Position numbers and translations under genes: made by a program. The notes beneath the pieces are model-generated. The model did not search any database, was not told the DNA's origin, and saw only the letters and a program-made list of their open reading frames with translations. This document shows, piece by piece, positions 25,248 through 36,240 of a stretch of DNA of 64,000 nucleotides. This DNA is from Coriaria nepalensis (Eukaryota; Streptophyta; Magnoliopsida; Cucurbitales; Coriariaceae). Numbering within the stretch: the stretch's first letter is position 1; each line of letters begins with the position of its first letter. The stretch is taken from contig CP114483.1 in the NCBI GenBank assembly GCA_027186245.1, positions 29,146,642 to 29,210,641 on the forward strand, read 5' to 3'.

Positions 25248-26008
25248 TCAGAAGCAGACATCCATGAGACAACAACAGCACAGAACAGCCATACTGTATG
25301 CACATAAATCAAAACAAAAGTTAATGTCACAGAAAATTAAACTAGAAATGAAAATAAAAATAAAAAAATTTAGATGGTCTGTAAACTTATGAAAATATCT
25401 ATGGATCCATCTTTAGATAACGAGATTTAATCTATCTAATTGCTAATTTGATATAATCTTTAATATAAGAAATTAGAGCGGCTCACCATCCGCTCAAAAA
25501 CCCGTTGCCACCGCCAGAAGCGGGGGGTGGCTGGGAAGCATATTGAGGAGCATAGTGGGGAGGAGGAGGTCCAGAAGGAGCGTAACCGTAAGGTGGATGT
25601 CCGTAAGCCGGATAACCCTGTTGATATCCTTGCGGGGGATATCCTTGTGGTGGATAGCCTCCTTTGTTTTGTTGTCCCTGCGGGGGATATCCCGATGGTG
25701 GATAAGCATCTTTCGGCTTTCCTTCTGATGGATCATCTTCATGACCTCCTTGAGGAGGAGGATAAGCTGGCGGATAACCGTTATGCTGTTGTTGTCCTTG
25801 TTGAGGAGGATGTGGTGGAGGATAAACATTACCGACTGATTGTTCTTGTCCGTATGGAGGATACGGCGGTTGTCCACTTGATGGATTACCTACAACTCAT
25901 TTCGTAAACAAAAATCATATTACTTAACGACCAAATTCCACAACAAATCGATATAAAACCATAATGGACTATGAAAACCTAATGCACCAAACCTTGAGGG
26001 TAAGACAT
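25248..26008 (-). CDS. CYSTM (cysteine-rich tail) protein with Gly-Tyr-Pro-Pro repeats; exons 26008-25993, 25889-25487, 25293-25248
   Basis: Predicted 154-residue protein. Exon 1 gives MSYPQ. Exon 2 is a low-complexity Pro/Gln/Gly/Tyr region with repeated GYPPQ, AYPP and GHPPYGYAP units. Exon 3 is only 46 nt and supplies the conserved cysteine-rich tail CMAVLCCCCLMDVCF after GGGNGFLSG, matching the plant CYSTM module (GFLxGCLAALCCCCLLDxCF). The Cys codon TG|T is split by the second intron: donor GTGAGC at 25486, acceptor AG ending at 25294. If the donor is ignored, exon 2 runs into a stop as GFLSGW and the tail is lost, so the splice model is strongly favoured. Family members are small tail-anchored plasma-membrane proteins, often stress-linked. 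That role is known of the family and not shown here. Confidence 0.9.
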
Positions 26009-27059
26009 CTTTTCGTTTCTTTCTTTTCCTTTTTTTTTTCTTTTCCCTTGTTCAAGATGAGGGATGGGATTTAGTTTTGGTTTTCTTTCTGAATAGTCTT
26101 CATGGAGTTTGAGAAAGAGGAAAAGGGTAACTAGTATATCGCTGTAAAAGCTGTTAGGGAATAAAGTTAGTTGAAAGAGAAATTCTAGGTTGAGACATGT
26201 CTAAAAACAACGTTCCATGTGTTTAATTAGACACAATAAGAAACTGCCATCAAGGTGAGTTGGTTGATATTTTCAACATGTTCTTTTCTGTCTGAAATTT
26301 TCAGCACTTCCTCCCAAAAAAATCTCACCTTGCCGACTTTGTCTCAATTTAACTTAAACTAGGTTTAAACTCATGCAACGTGTGCATGGCTATATATCAA
26401 TGATATATATATATATATATATATGCAAGCGCTAGTTATATGTTATGTTACAAATAACTCGTTAAAAATGACTTAATTGAGTACTAATTTTATGATTTCA
26501 CATGAAAGAATTAATTTTAGAGAAATTCTTATACTTCATCAAACTTCATCACATTTACAAGTATATTAATAAAAAGGAACACATTTTTACTATTTTACAA
26601 TTACTTATACTTGTTCAACTATTCTTCCCAAACCTGGCTAAGGAAGAATTACTGAACGTAAACCAAAACCAAAAATTGATTCGATTCGGGTCGGATCTGA
26701 TTGGGTCATTTGTTTTCTAGAAATTATTAACATGGGTTATTTTGAGATAATTTGATAAAATTTCCTTCTTTCAATATTTGTTTTACGAAATGACTCTCTT
26801 TTTAAATTTTTTGTTACTTTAAAATTAAATTAAAATAAATAAGTAAAATAAATTAAAAAAGAAGAAAGAAGAAAATAAAAACGTTAAAAGACTTAACTAT
26901 CCGATATCTTCTTCTTCTCAACATCTCGATGGCTTCAATAGTTTTTCAATAAAAGAATGAAGAATGGAGAATAATGAAGAATGAACAAACAAAGAGGGAC
27001 TTCCTTCGCACAATTATTAATGAAGGATAACGAATGATGCTAATCTAGAGAAGGAAAAA
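26009..27059. other. Upstream region of the CYSTM gene
   Basis: 5' flank with a T-rich stretch just upstream of the start (26015-26050), a (TA)11 microsatellite at 26402-26424 and AT-rich sequence beyond. No coding sequence recognised. Confidence 0.4.
26402..26424. repeat. (TA)n microsatellite
   Basis: Uninterrupted alternation of T and A over about 22 bases, about 400 bp upstream of the CYSTM start. Confidence 0.9.
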
Positions 27060-28390
27060 ACAAAGACCAAGATTTTAGTCTAACCAATTTAAACCTGGGA
27101 CAGTAGGTGTGTTTTTTCCTTTTAAACTTAAAACCATAAACTTAGACTATAAACTTTAAACTTAAATACTAAATACAAATCTTAAAATTGACAGTATGTG
27201 TATTTTTATATTTTAAACTTAAAATCTTAAATTTAAACACTAAACACAAATTTTAAAATTTTAAACCTAGACTTTAAACCTTACGCTTTATACTTTATAC
27301 TTAAACCTTAAATATAAAACTTAAATCTGAAACTTAGAATTAAAATGTTAAACTTAGACTTAAACCCTTAAATTTAGAATTAAATATTAAACATAAATAC
27401 TAAACCATAAAATTAAGAAAAAAAACATCATTATTTCGTCCTGACCAATTCAGATCGAAATATTGGTCAGGTCGAAATCTTCAGTCTGAATTGGTCAAAT
27501 TGAAATCTTGTCCCAAATGTGGAGCTCCGGTCCGAAATATTTATCCATGTATTTCATATTGATTTCAAATGTTATAAGATTATATTAAATATATATATAT
27601 ATATATATATCATAAAATTAGACTCTTAGAATTTTTCATAAAATCTAGGAACATCTCAATCGGAATTATATAACTCGAGATAAAAATTCTTGAAATTGAC
27701 TGAATAATCTTAAGTTTTGATCCAAAATGTTGAGTACTAGTCCAAAATATTTGTCTATGTATTTCACAGATTGGTTCCAAATATTATAAAATTATAATAT
27801 ATATCAAAAAATTAGACTCAAAACTTTCTATAGGGTTTAGGAATACCAAGATAAAAATTCTTGAAGTTGACTAAAATATTTTGGTCTAAAAAAAAAATCA
27901 TGATTTCAGCCTAACAAATTTAGACCGTGATTTCGGTATGGGATAGTAGTTATGTTTTTGCATTTTTAAACTTAAAACCTTAAACTTAAACTTTAAATTT
28001 TAAACTTTATACTTTATAAATCTTATACTTAAACTCTAAATATAAACCTTAAATCTTAAAATTTGACCGTAAATCTAAACTTAAAATCCTAAACTTATAA
28101 TTAAAATCTTAAACTTAGACTTAAAACCTTAAATATAGAATTAAATATTAAACAAAAACCCTAAACCCAAACCTAAAAAAGAAGAAGAAAAAAAGAAAAA
28201 AAAACATGATTTCAACCTGACCAATTCAGATTAAAATCATTGACCCAAATCATGATTTCGGTCTGAGTTGGTCAGGGCAACATATCTATCCCAGATTGAA
28301 ATCGTAATTTCGGTATGAGACAGTAGGTATGTTTTAAACTTAAAACCTTAAACTTAGATTTCAAATTTTAAATTTAAATACTAAGTAAAA
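27060..28390. repeat. Degenerate 'aaacttaaaacctt' repeat block with diverged duplications
   Basis: Long runs of variants of taaacttaaaacctt and taaacttaga, weakly reminiscent of plant telomere repeats, at about 27110-27415, 27960-28165 and 28330-28390. Each run is preceded by a related lead-in around 27071, 27902 and 28298 (gatttcggtatgggatagtag-type). A second, separate tandem duplication of about 205 bp pairs 27530-27700 with 27735-27870 (aatattt-tc-atgtatttca-, then gataaaaattcttgaa). No ORF. Confidence 0.65.
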
Positions 28391-30033
28391 CAAAGAATAG
28401 ATCTTTCTTCTCCAACAAAAGATCGAGTGAATCGGAGTAAGGTGAATGTAATGTTCACCCTGCTAACATTTAGTTTATCGAATAGTTTTGGATGAAACAT
28501 GTATAGCTAGTAGGTGCATTACTTTCTAATTTAACATTAGAATCCTTTTGATAGAAAAAAATGTAGTAATTTGAATTTTTATAAAATTACTGTAATATAA
28601 CTGAAATCATTATCATAGGGAATCAATTCCAAAACTTTTAAATAATAATTATTCTTTTCAATATATATATATACATACATACATATACTATATAAGTTTT
28701 TCTATGAGGTTTGAATTTTCAAATCCTTTTTTTTTTGCCTTTCCACAAGTCATGTCTCATATAATCCCATGAGACTGATCTTCTTCATTCTTTCTTAGTC
28801 TACAGTTTTATCTTTGTAATTTCTTACAATACAAGATAAAACTTATGTGAGCCAGAAGCTTGGTAAGTATAAAGTCCTACTCATATGTATTAATCTTTTA
28901 ATAACTATTTTAAATTAATGCCTTTATGACTTATACCTAGCATGCATGTTTTCCTATCCTTTTATATGCTTGCGGCCCTGAGGATGCTACTAACGGCATT
29001 TCAACTGATATTTGATCAGTGATCCGTTGTGACCGTTGTAACGATCCACTATGACCTTTCTTTAGAATTATATGAGGTCTTTTATGATTAACAATCAATC
29101 CTTCTTATGACCGGTAATACCTCACTTTAATGTTATCCATATGTATACTTATAATCTTTATTTATTTTAGCATAACATTAACTCCTTTTAGATAAGAAAT
29201 ATGAACATTGATGCATTAGTCCTAATCGTAACATGTCAAAGCTTATATTATCCTTAAATTATTATAATATATTACGTTCATACTAATCATGATCTCATTT
29301 TTACCATGTTAATAAAATCATTCCATTTTCACTTAACATACTATATAATAATCATAATCCTAACATTACCATTAACATTAGCATAATAAATATTATCTTC
29401 AATTCATCATACTTATTAATATTATATTATCCTCCAATCAATATAACAATTATTCAAACAATCACAACAATAAATAAATAAGCAATATCATTGTGTTATA
29501 GTGAGACTATACTTACTAAATTTTACTGAAAGTTAATATGTTGAAGAACCTAATTCTCCTTTCTTTTCCCTCTTCTTCTCCTCTTTTTTCTTTCCTTCTT
29601 TTTCTCTCTTTTCTTTTCCTTTCTCCTTTCGTTTTTTAATTTTCTTCGGTATCAATAAGGGATGGGGGAGGGTTTATATAGCTAAACTAACTAATTCTAG
29701 GCTTGACACTTAACATGGTGATAAAGCAAATGCTTCGATGATTAAGCAACCAACTTAACAAATGGTCATATTAGACATGACTAATAATTTTAGGCATGAC
29801 AAATAAGGTATTAGCTTGGCATTGATTTCAATTTTTTTTTTTTGGCTTAATTAAATTTAAGCCCCCTTTAATCTTAAGAATCATTAAAAGATTCTCTACT
29901 ATTTTTTTATTATCAAAATTATGTATAGTTGGAATTTTTGGGAGTTTCGGTGGAGTTCATTTGTTAATTTTCTAAGCCCCCAACTGAAGATTGTACATCA
30001 CATTCATTTATTTAAATTAATCTTAATATGCAG
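28391..30033. other. Intergenic region upstream of the transporter remnant
   Basis: AT-rich, with a (TA)/(CATA) microsatellite at about 28662-28690 and a pyrimidine-rich patch at 29550-29640. No further exon of the transporter could be found here by eye. The stretch at 28970-29060 has an LTR-like composition but no partner. Confidence 0.35.
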
Positions 30034-30241
30034 TTCAACAATATGGTACAATTGGTTTTCTCATCCCCAGCAACTGTAGCAGCAACAGTTGCTTTCTTCT
30101 TGGATTGCACAATCTTGAGAGGAGATAGCTCGGCAAGCGGGATACTGTGAGAAAAGTTCAGGCAGTTCGATCTAGATAAAAGAAGTGAAAGGATTCTACT
30201 CTCTCCCTTGGAAACTTAGTCACTTCTTCCCTTCATTCTAA
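30034..30241 (+). pseudogene. Lone last exon of a nucleobase-ascorbate transporter (NAT)
   Basis: After an acceptor-like tgcag (ending 30033) the frame reads FNNMVQLVFSSPATVAATV then AFFLDCTILRGDSS, which matches the last membrane segment of plant NAT permeases. It then meets a stop near 30148-30150. A shifted frame continues EKFRQFDLDKRSE, and a further shift gives FYSLPWKLSHFFPSF and a stop at 30239-30241, the usual NAT C-terminus. So one stop and at least two shifts are present, and the upstream exons are absent. The family carries purines/pyrimidines across the plasma membrane. This copy is dead. Confidence 0.82.
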
Positions 30242-30436
30242 CCTCTTGAACTTGCCTGCCAATTTGATGAAATGCTTGAAAAGGTAAGTCGTATAGAACT
30301 ATAGTCTATATAGGATTAAAGCAGGGCGCTCTCCCCTTACGCAAGTCAGTCAATTGATTGAGGATCCACTTATAAAGGGTCCGACTATTAAAATATATTT
30401 ATATATTTATTATAAAGTAAATGAAAATATCATCAT
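30242..30436. other. Flank of the transporter remnant
   Basis: Short intergenic stretch. Nothing recognised. Confidence 0.3.
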
Positions 30437-30438
30437 AA

Positions 30439-30494
<56 letters not shown>
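30437..30494. repeat. (ATT)n microsatellite
   Basis: About 19 near-perfect tandem copies of the trinucleotide. Confidence 0.95.
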
Positions 30495-30495
<1 letters not shown>

Positions 30496-30825
30496 GTATA
30501 TATATATAAGAAATAAAATAATTTTTTTATAAAAAACATCTTAAATAATATACGTATAACTGTTAATTTTTATATTTATAACTTAACAATAAAATCTAAA
30601 AAAATATAAACATGTAACTAATTTTCATATTTATATTTACTATTAAAGTTTTTTAATTTATTATTAATGTTTACAAATTTATCATATTTTTTAACGGATA
30701 AAATTAATATTAAATTTTTTTATTTATAAATATTAATAATTTTTTTAATTTATTACTCATTAATTATAATAGACTCTAAACGAGCAAGAACCGCCACTGG
30801 ATTAAAGCATGAATATAGACTCCAT

Positions 30826-30951
30826 GAATAAATATACAGATGCATACTTTGCTAAGTTTGGAACCACATTATTACTTTGCTATACATATACGTATACACA
30901 TTTTTACTTTGGAATAAATATACAGATGCATACTTTGCTAAGTTTGGAACC
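30826..30951. repeat. 40-bp direct repeat, period 86 bp
   Basis: The block starting gaataaatatacagatgcat and ending ttggaacc occurs at 30826-30865 and again, identical, at 30912-30951, with 46 bp of AT-rich sequence between. A recent local duplication is likely. Confidence 0.9.
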
Positions 30952-33388
30952 TCATTTTTATATTCTTGCTAAGGATTATTGACTTTCAGTTTGAGTTGAT
31001 TGAGGGTTGTGGAACTGGAGTTTAGATAAGCATTGTTATGAGGATGGAAATGCAAATTGGAGTTTGGACCTTCCGAACCAGAATACTTATTAAGACTCAC
31101 GATTTTGGGATTATAATTGGATCTTATGCATGTGCTGTATGTTTGTCCTACGATTTGATTGATCAAATGTACTGTTTTGGCCTGTTCTTTTATGGCTTTA
31201 CATATTTGTCTAAAACAGTTGTTAGCCTGAAGACGGTGAAATGTTTGGCCCGAACAAAAGAAGACGGAGATGGTGGTATACACTATATCCCCACAATTTT
31301 GGAAACATCATCCTCAGTAGGTTTTAACACCTCACAATTTCTTGGACTTCCCAATTCCACTGGTGACTTTTAAAAAAAAATTAAAAAAAAAAAAAATTAC
31401 TCCAATATTTTTGCCCTTCATTAATATTTTTTTATTTATTAAATTTTATTCTAATTATATATATCATATTTAATAATAAATCTAGAATTTTAATATAATA
31501 AGAAACATCATATAATAAGTTATATGAATTATTAGAGATGCAGTAATGATTAATTCTATTTTTAGTTATTAAAATTAAATATATTGTATTATATTTTGTG
31601 ATGTTTTATATATATTTTGAATTAAATTTTATTTTAAATATTATTTAAATTTTAATATTTTTATAAATTTTTGTTAAATAAATTAAAGTTTATATATAAA
31701 AATATTAAAGGGTCATTAATATTAAATTATTTATTTAAATTATATAATTTCATATATAAAAATTACAATTTAATGAGATGACAACTTAAAGTTTAAAAAA
31801 TTTATAAGACCCACTCATCTGTTCCGTTGCGCCCCCAAACATATATCATTTGAGAAGACTGATATGAAATTATGAATATCCAGGTTTCCCCACCTTTTGG
31901 TTTAGAATCTCTTTTTTTTTTTTTTTTTTTTTTTTGTGATTTAGTAGGGCAGCTTGTTTTTGTCTGTATCATATGGTCCATATCTATGTCGGATTAGGCA
32001 CCTAAAGACAAAAAGAACACGTGACAACCATAAAACTGTGGTCATATAAGAAAGAAACTAAATCTACACGTAAAGTCGCAAACTGTTTCACCCACAAGGG
32101 CATGACTAAGTTGATTAGTGCATGCCTAATTGAATGTCTTGAGCAAATGATTTTAGGAATTAGTACCTCTTTCAACTCTTACCAAAATTAAGGCTAAAAT
32201 TTTGTTGAAATTCTTGTGACTTGTTTAGAGTGGACAAGGGTGGACCTTCCCAAATCTCTGTCACCGGAAATGGAATTGACAATTGGGTGGAGGTAATTTA
32301 GCTCTCCCTACCATTCCTACAAAATCCAAGTAAATCACAAAAATTTATGGTGTAATAAAACAAAAAAATCATCATTAGATCTACTAGATATGGTTAAACG
32401 TAGGAGCCCATGGTCTTTATAATATTTTATTTTATTAAATGAGTTAATTTATTTTATTATATTAAGAATATTATTTTTTTAAGATAGAAATATAAAAATT
32501 ATAATTTCGACCTAATTCTTATTAGAATTGAAACTAAAGATACCAACTCTACTTTTAAAAGAAACAATTGAAGAAAAACACAAAAATGTAAGAAAATGAA
32601 AATGAAAATCATATAAGTAAATTAATGTAATTTAATTATATATAAAATTAATATAATATATTATATATTTTAATGTAATTCATTAAAATATTCTCTCTTT
32701 ATTATATAATATGAATAACCTTTGACATTCTAATCCAATCTGCCAATTAAATGGTATATGATTGATTCATTTATTCGAAATAAATTCAAGAGCGAAGAAT
32801 TAAGAAGGTGACCTTCTATTACCAACCTATATATATCTTGATTAACTTATTTTGTAGCAATATTATAGCTCAGATATCTCAACTATAAAAGGACCCCTAC
32901 ATATATATATATAAGGGAGATATATCTTTGCCTACTAATGTTGTAACTTCGCCATCTCTCCAGAAACACTCTCCCGATTGAAGTGCGAGGCTCACAGAGA
33001 AAGAAAGTTAGCAGACCATGAAAGATAAAGGGCTTGCTTGGCCAAACGATTTAAATCACGAAAGAAAATGGTATTTAAATCATAAAAGCCGTTTTCAAGG
33101 GCCTACAAATATGTTTGGCTGCATTTTTCTGTGTCAGAACCATGAAAATCGAGGAGATTTAATAACTTTTTTTTTTCTTTTTTTTTTTTTTTTATAAAAA
33201 ATCATCAATACCCAGAGCATGATTTAGATGTTTTCGTGATTCAACCGTTGAAAATGTGGCTCACGTAGTGTTGAGGTTGAGAAAAATCCGTTGCGTATGA
33301 GAATTGATAAGTGTTTTGAGAATTATATTATTTTAATTATTTAATTAATAAAAAGATAAAATAAATTATTATAATAATTTCTGACACA
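30952..33388. other. Intergenic region
   Basis: Both strands are open over about 31000-31370 (104-111 codons), but neither peptide is recognised. A poly-T run of about 24 sits at 31912-31935. From about 33030 the sequence gggcttgcttggccaaacga resembles a MITE terminus, without a confirmed partner. The rest is AT-rich. Confidence 0.35.
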
Positions 33389-33519
33389 GCGCGAGTGCAC
33401 GGGTGCTGTCCCTGATAGCAGTCGCGCGCGCACGGGTGCTGTCCCTAATAGCCGTTGCGCGCGCGCGGCCCTGTCCCTGACAGTCGTTGCGCCCGTGCGG
33501 CCCTGTCCCTAACAGCCCT
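33389..33519. repeat. GC-rich minisatellite, four units of 31-35 bp
   Basis: Units start at 33389, 33424, 33457 and 33489, each built as gcgc-rich head, then gtgctgtccct or gccctgtccct, then (g/a)ata/acagc. Unit lengths are 35, 33, 32 and 31 bp. The GC content contrasts sharply with the AT-rich surroundings. GC-rich sequence continues to about 33600 without clear units. Confidence 0.85.
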
Positions 33520-34989
33520 GCGCCCGCTGGCAGCTCCAGGAGACATCCGCGACAGGGCGACATGCACGACACCCCCGCAACGAGATCGAATCGGTGCACG
33601 GTTGGTGAATTTCAGAAGGATAAAAACATCGGACTTGAGCCCTCCGTGTCCCGTTCAACTCCTTACACGGGTGAGTCGACGTGAGAAAAAGACAACACGC
33701 TGAAATTACTTTTTTTCCGACGTATATACTGATGAGTGGATTGAATTAGAAGCTAAGAATAAATTAAAAATGTTTATAAAAATAAAATTTTAAAATAATA
33801 AATGTTTGAAATAAATAAATAAAACTAATTAATTAAAACAAATCATTCAAAATAATAACAAATTCAAGAAAGCTTTGATAAAATTGAAATTAATTGCGAT
33901 CTCTACACTATGACATAAAATAAAATCTAAATTACACATACTTTTAAGATGCGATAAATTAAAAGAAGAAATAAGAAAATAAAAGAAGGTGTCTCATCCG
34001 TGAACGACAGATTGAGATTTTCGCTCGAATGAGAATATGATGTTTTAATCATTATTCCTAAGAACAGATCTTACGGAATTAAAGAAATACTTTCCCAAAG
34101 GAAAACGACATGTCGAAAACTAGCCAGAGCGTATAGATAATCACTAATGTTGCTCGGTTTTTGTTTGAATGTTTAGTTATATGTTAAAGTCAATTGGATG
34201 CTTTTTTGCCTTCACCAACGTTTTTTATTTGTAGGCAAACAAGCTGATGGTGTCGTCGTAAATATCTTGAAGTAAATCTGCCACTCCCTCCCCCTCTCCT
34301 TCAACGGTTTTGGTCGAAATTCTAATTCCTTCTGAATTTCGACCAAAATTGATGAAAAAATTTTACCTTGTCTCCAAATGATTGAGATCGCATCTTAAGT
34401 AATCCACATGGCTTGATCAAAACTCTCAGCTTCTTCCCCTCATTTCCGGTCAAAAGGTGAAGCCATGTGGTCCCCACATGGTTTGACCAAATTTTGTGAG
34501 AAAATAGAGGGTTGTACTACCTCTTACACCTCTCATACCACCTCTTATCAAATCCAATCAAAATCCCCACAAATTTTTAACCCTTTCATTTAAAAATAAA
34601 ACACTTCATCTCTCTCTCTCTCTCTTATTAAAAACCGAAACCCCTTTTTCCTCCTACATTTATTTTTCAAACTCTCATATTTCTTGATCTAACTCTGATT
34701 TTGATCATCAGAAGTTTATTTCGATCAAATATTTGTCATAATGTGAGTTTCCTCTTCACGTTGATATAAATTTCGTCCCACATAATTTATTTTTTGTAAA
34801 AATGACTTTGCCCATTCCTGGATTAAAAACCTCTTCAAAAAGCTTCGAGAACAAGTAAGTAATGAATTTTCTTAACCTCTAAAGTCCTAATTAGTCATAA
34901 GTAGTCTTTTAAAAAAAAAATCATATTAATGACTTTTTTACTTCAAAATTTGCCCTTTTTGTAGGTTTCTTGAGGGCTTTTCTTGATTC

Positions 34990-36240
34990 GAAGATGGTTG
35001 ACTCAGAGCATAAGATTGATGGGTTTACTCGTTCTTTGGCCCGTCATTCAATTTTTAGAGTGGTCTTAAAACATGAGGCCATTATTCCCGATTAGGAAAA
35101 GAACAACCTATTACATTTTTAATATGAGCAAATTATATGGAAACATTGGGGTGATTCTCGGTTAAAAGCTTGGCCGGGTCCGATTGAGGCATAGTGGAAC
35201 TAATGGATTACTCACTTGCAACCTCGCTTCGAAAGCTCATGGAAATCGGTTGGCATCTTTGAGGTAATTCATATGACTCAATGCACTTTTCCTTGTGACT
35301 AGGGTGTGCTATTAGCAGTGATGAGCTTTTGATATAAGGGCTTAATTATTTTACTTTTCCCTAGGGACCTATGACCACCACCCTTTTAAATGCAGTTGCT
35401 TTGACTGGATTACTCAACGATGGCGAGGAAATTAGGTGTATCTTTTTTACTTGGTAGCCTGTTAGCTTTGTGTATAAAGAGAAACCCCCTCCCTTTCAAA
35501 ACTTTTATAAAAAAATTATAAAAATGATGAGGAAGTGACCGAGGAAGAGTATATTGCTTTTATATTGATGTTAGTTTGAAAGTTCTTGATATGCATCTCG
35601 AGTTGTGCTCCTACAAAAGAGTACCTTCCCTCTAGCTTCGGCCATGGCTAAGGGCCGTAGATTTTGCCTTATTGAGTTCATTCTAGGCCACCTTTATAGG
35701 TATAGCACTACGATAAAAGTTCCATTTGCATCGACCAGGGGACCACTTTAGGTCATTCTATTTTGGGCATATTCTCATTTTCTGAATTTCTGACCGAATT
35801 TACTGAGGCTGTCTCTTAGTCCAAATATTTATGAGTTCAACTATTATAGGTATCCAGGCTTAGGGCTTACTTTTGATCGTTGCTTTGGTCAGTTATTTGA
35901 TTTTACCGATGGAGTGATTGCTTGTGTGGCCCCTTTTGTGCTTTGAGATACCATCCCGAAAAGATTCACTATCCCAAATTTAACTGCTGACATGTGGGGT
36001 CGAATCCTAGATTATCGGTGATCAACTACCGATGTTCCTTCGAGGTATACTTTTCGACTATGGCTGCTCAACAATTTTCTTGTGATCATCTGTTGTCTTT
36101 AATAATTTTCTCCCTATCCCATGCGAAATTTCAAGTAGAACTCAAGGATTCCTTCCTTCATCTATCATCTAGAATAATTGGAAGTGAAAGTAAGGATTCT
36201 CACGTAAGGGACATACTACCTGAAGCTCATAGGCCGTGAT
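34990..36240 (+). pseudogene. Plant mobile domain (PMD)-like frame of element A
   Basis: Broken by many stops, but the order of PMD blocks is clear: DGFTRSLARHSIF, then FESSWKSVGIFE at about 35230-35263, a GT-AG intron (35264-35364), then MTTTLLNAVALTGLLNDGEEI (quoted in part: TLLNAVALTGLLNDGEEI) at 35371-35430. Next come LYRYSTTIKVPF and WAYSHF at about 35690-35780, the usual end of the domain. It is opposite in strand to the element's pol. PMD is a transposase-derived domain known from MAIN/MAIL proteins and from extra ORFs in plant retroelements. Not functional here. Confidence 0.7.

Noticed and set aside
25494..25877. 127-codon minus-strand ORF with DIPRRD/HHKDIP repeats
   Set aside because: Wrong frame of the same repetitive exon; the correct frame gives the recognisable GYPPQ repeats and splices to a CYSTM tail.
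25527..25907. 126-codon plus-strand ORF over the CYSTM gene
   Set aside because: Antisense shadow of the repetitive Gly-Tyr-Pro-Pro exon; composition follows from the repeat on the other strand.
27110..28390. True telomere array
   Set aside because: The units are too degenerate and of variable length; exact CCCTAAA heptamers are nearly absent, so only a loose resemblance is claimed.
33455..33703. Arg/Ala/Pro-rich ORFs on both strands
   Set aside because: Generated by the GC-rich minisatellite and its flank; no family resemblance.
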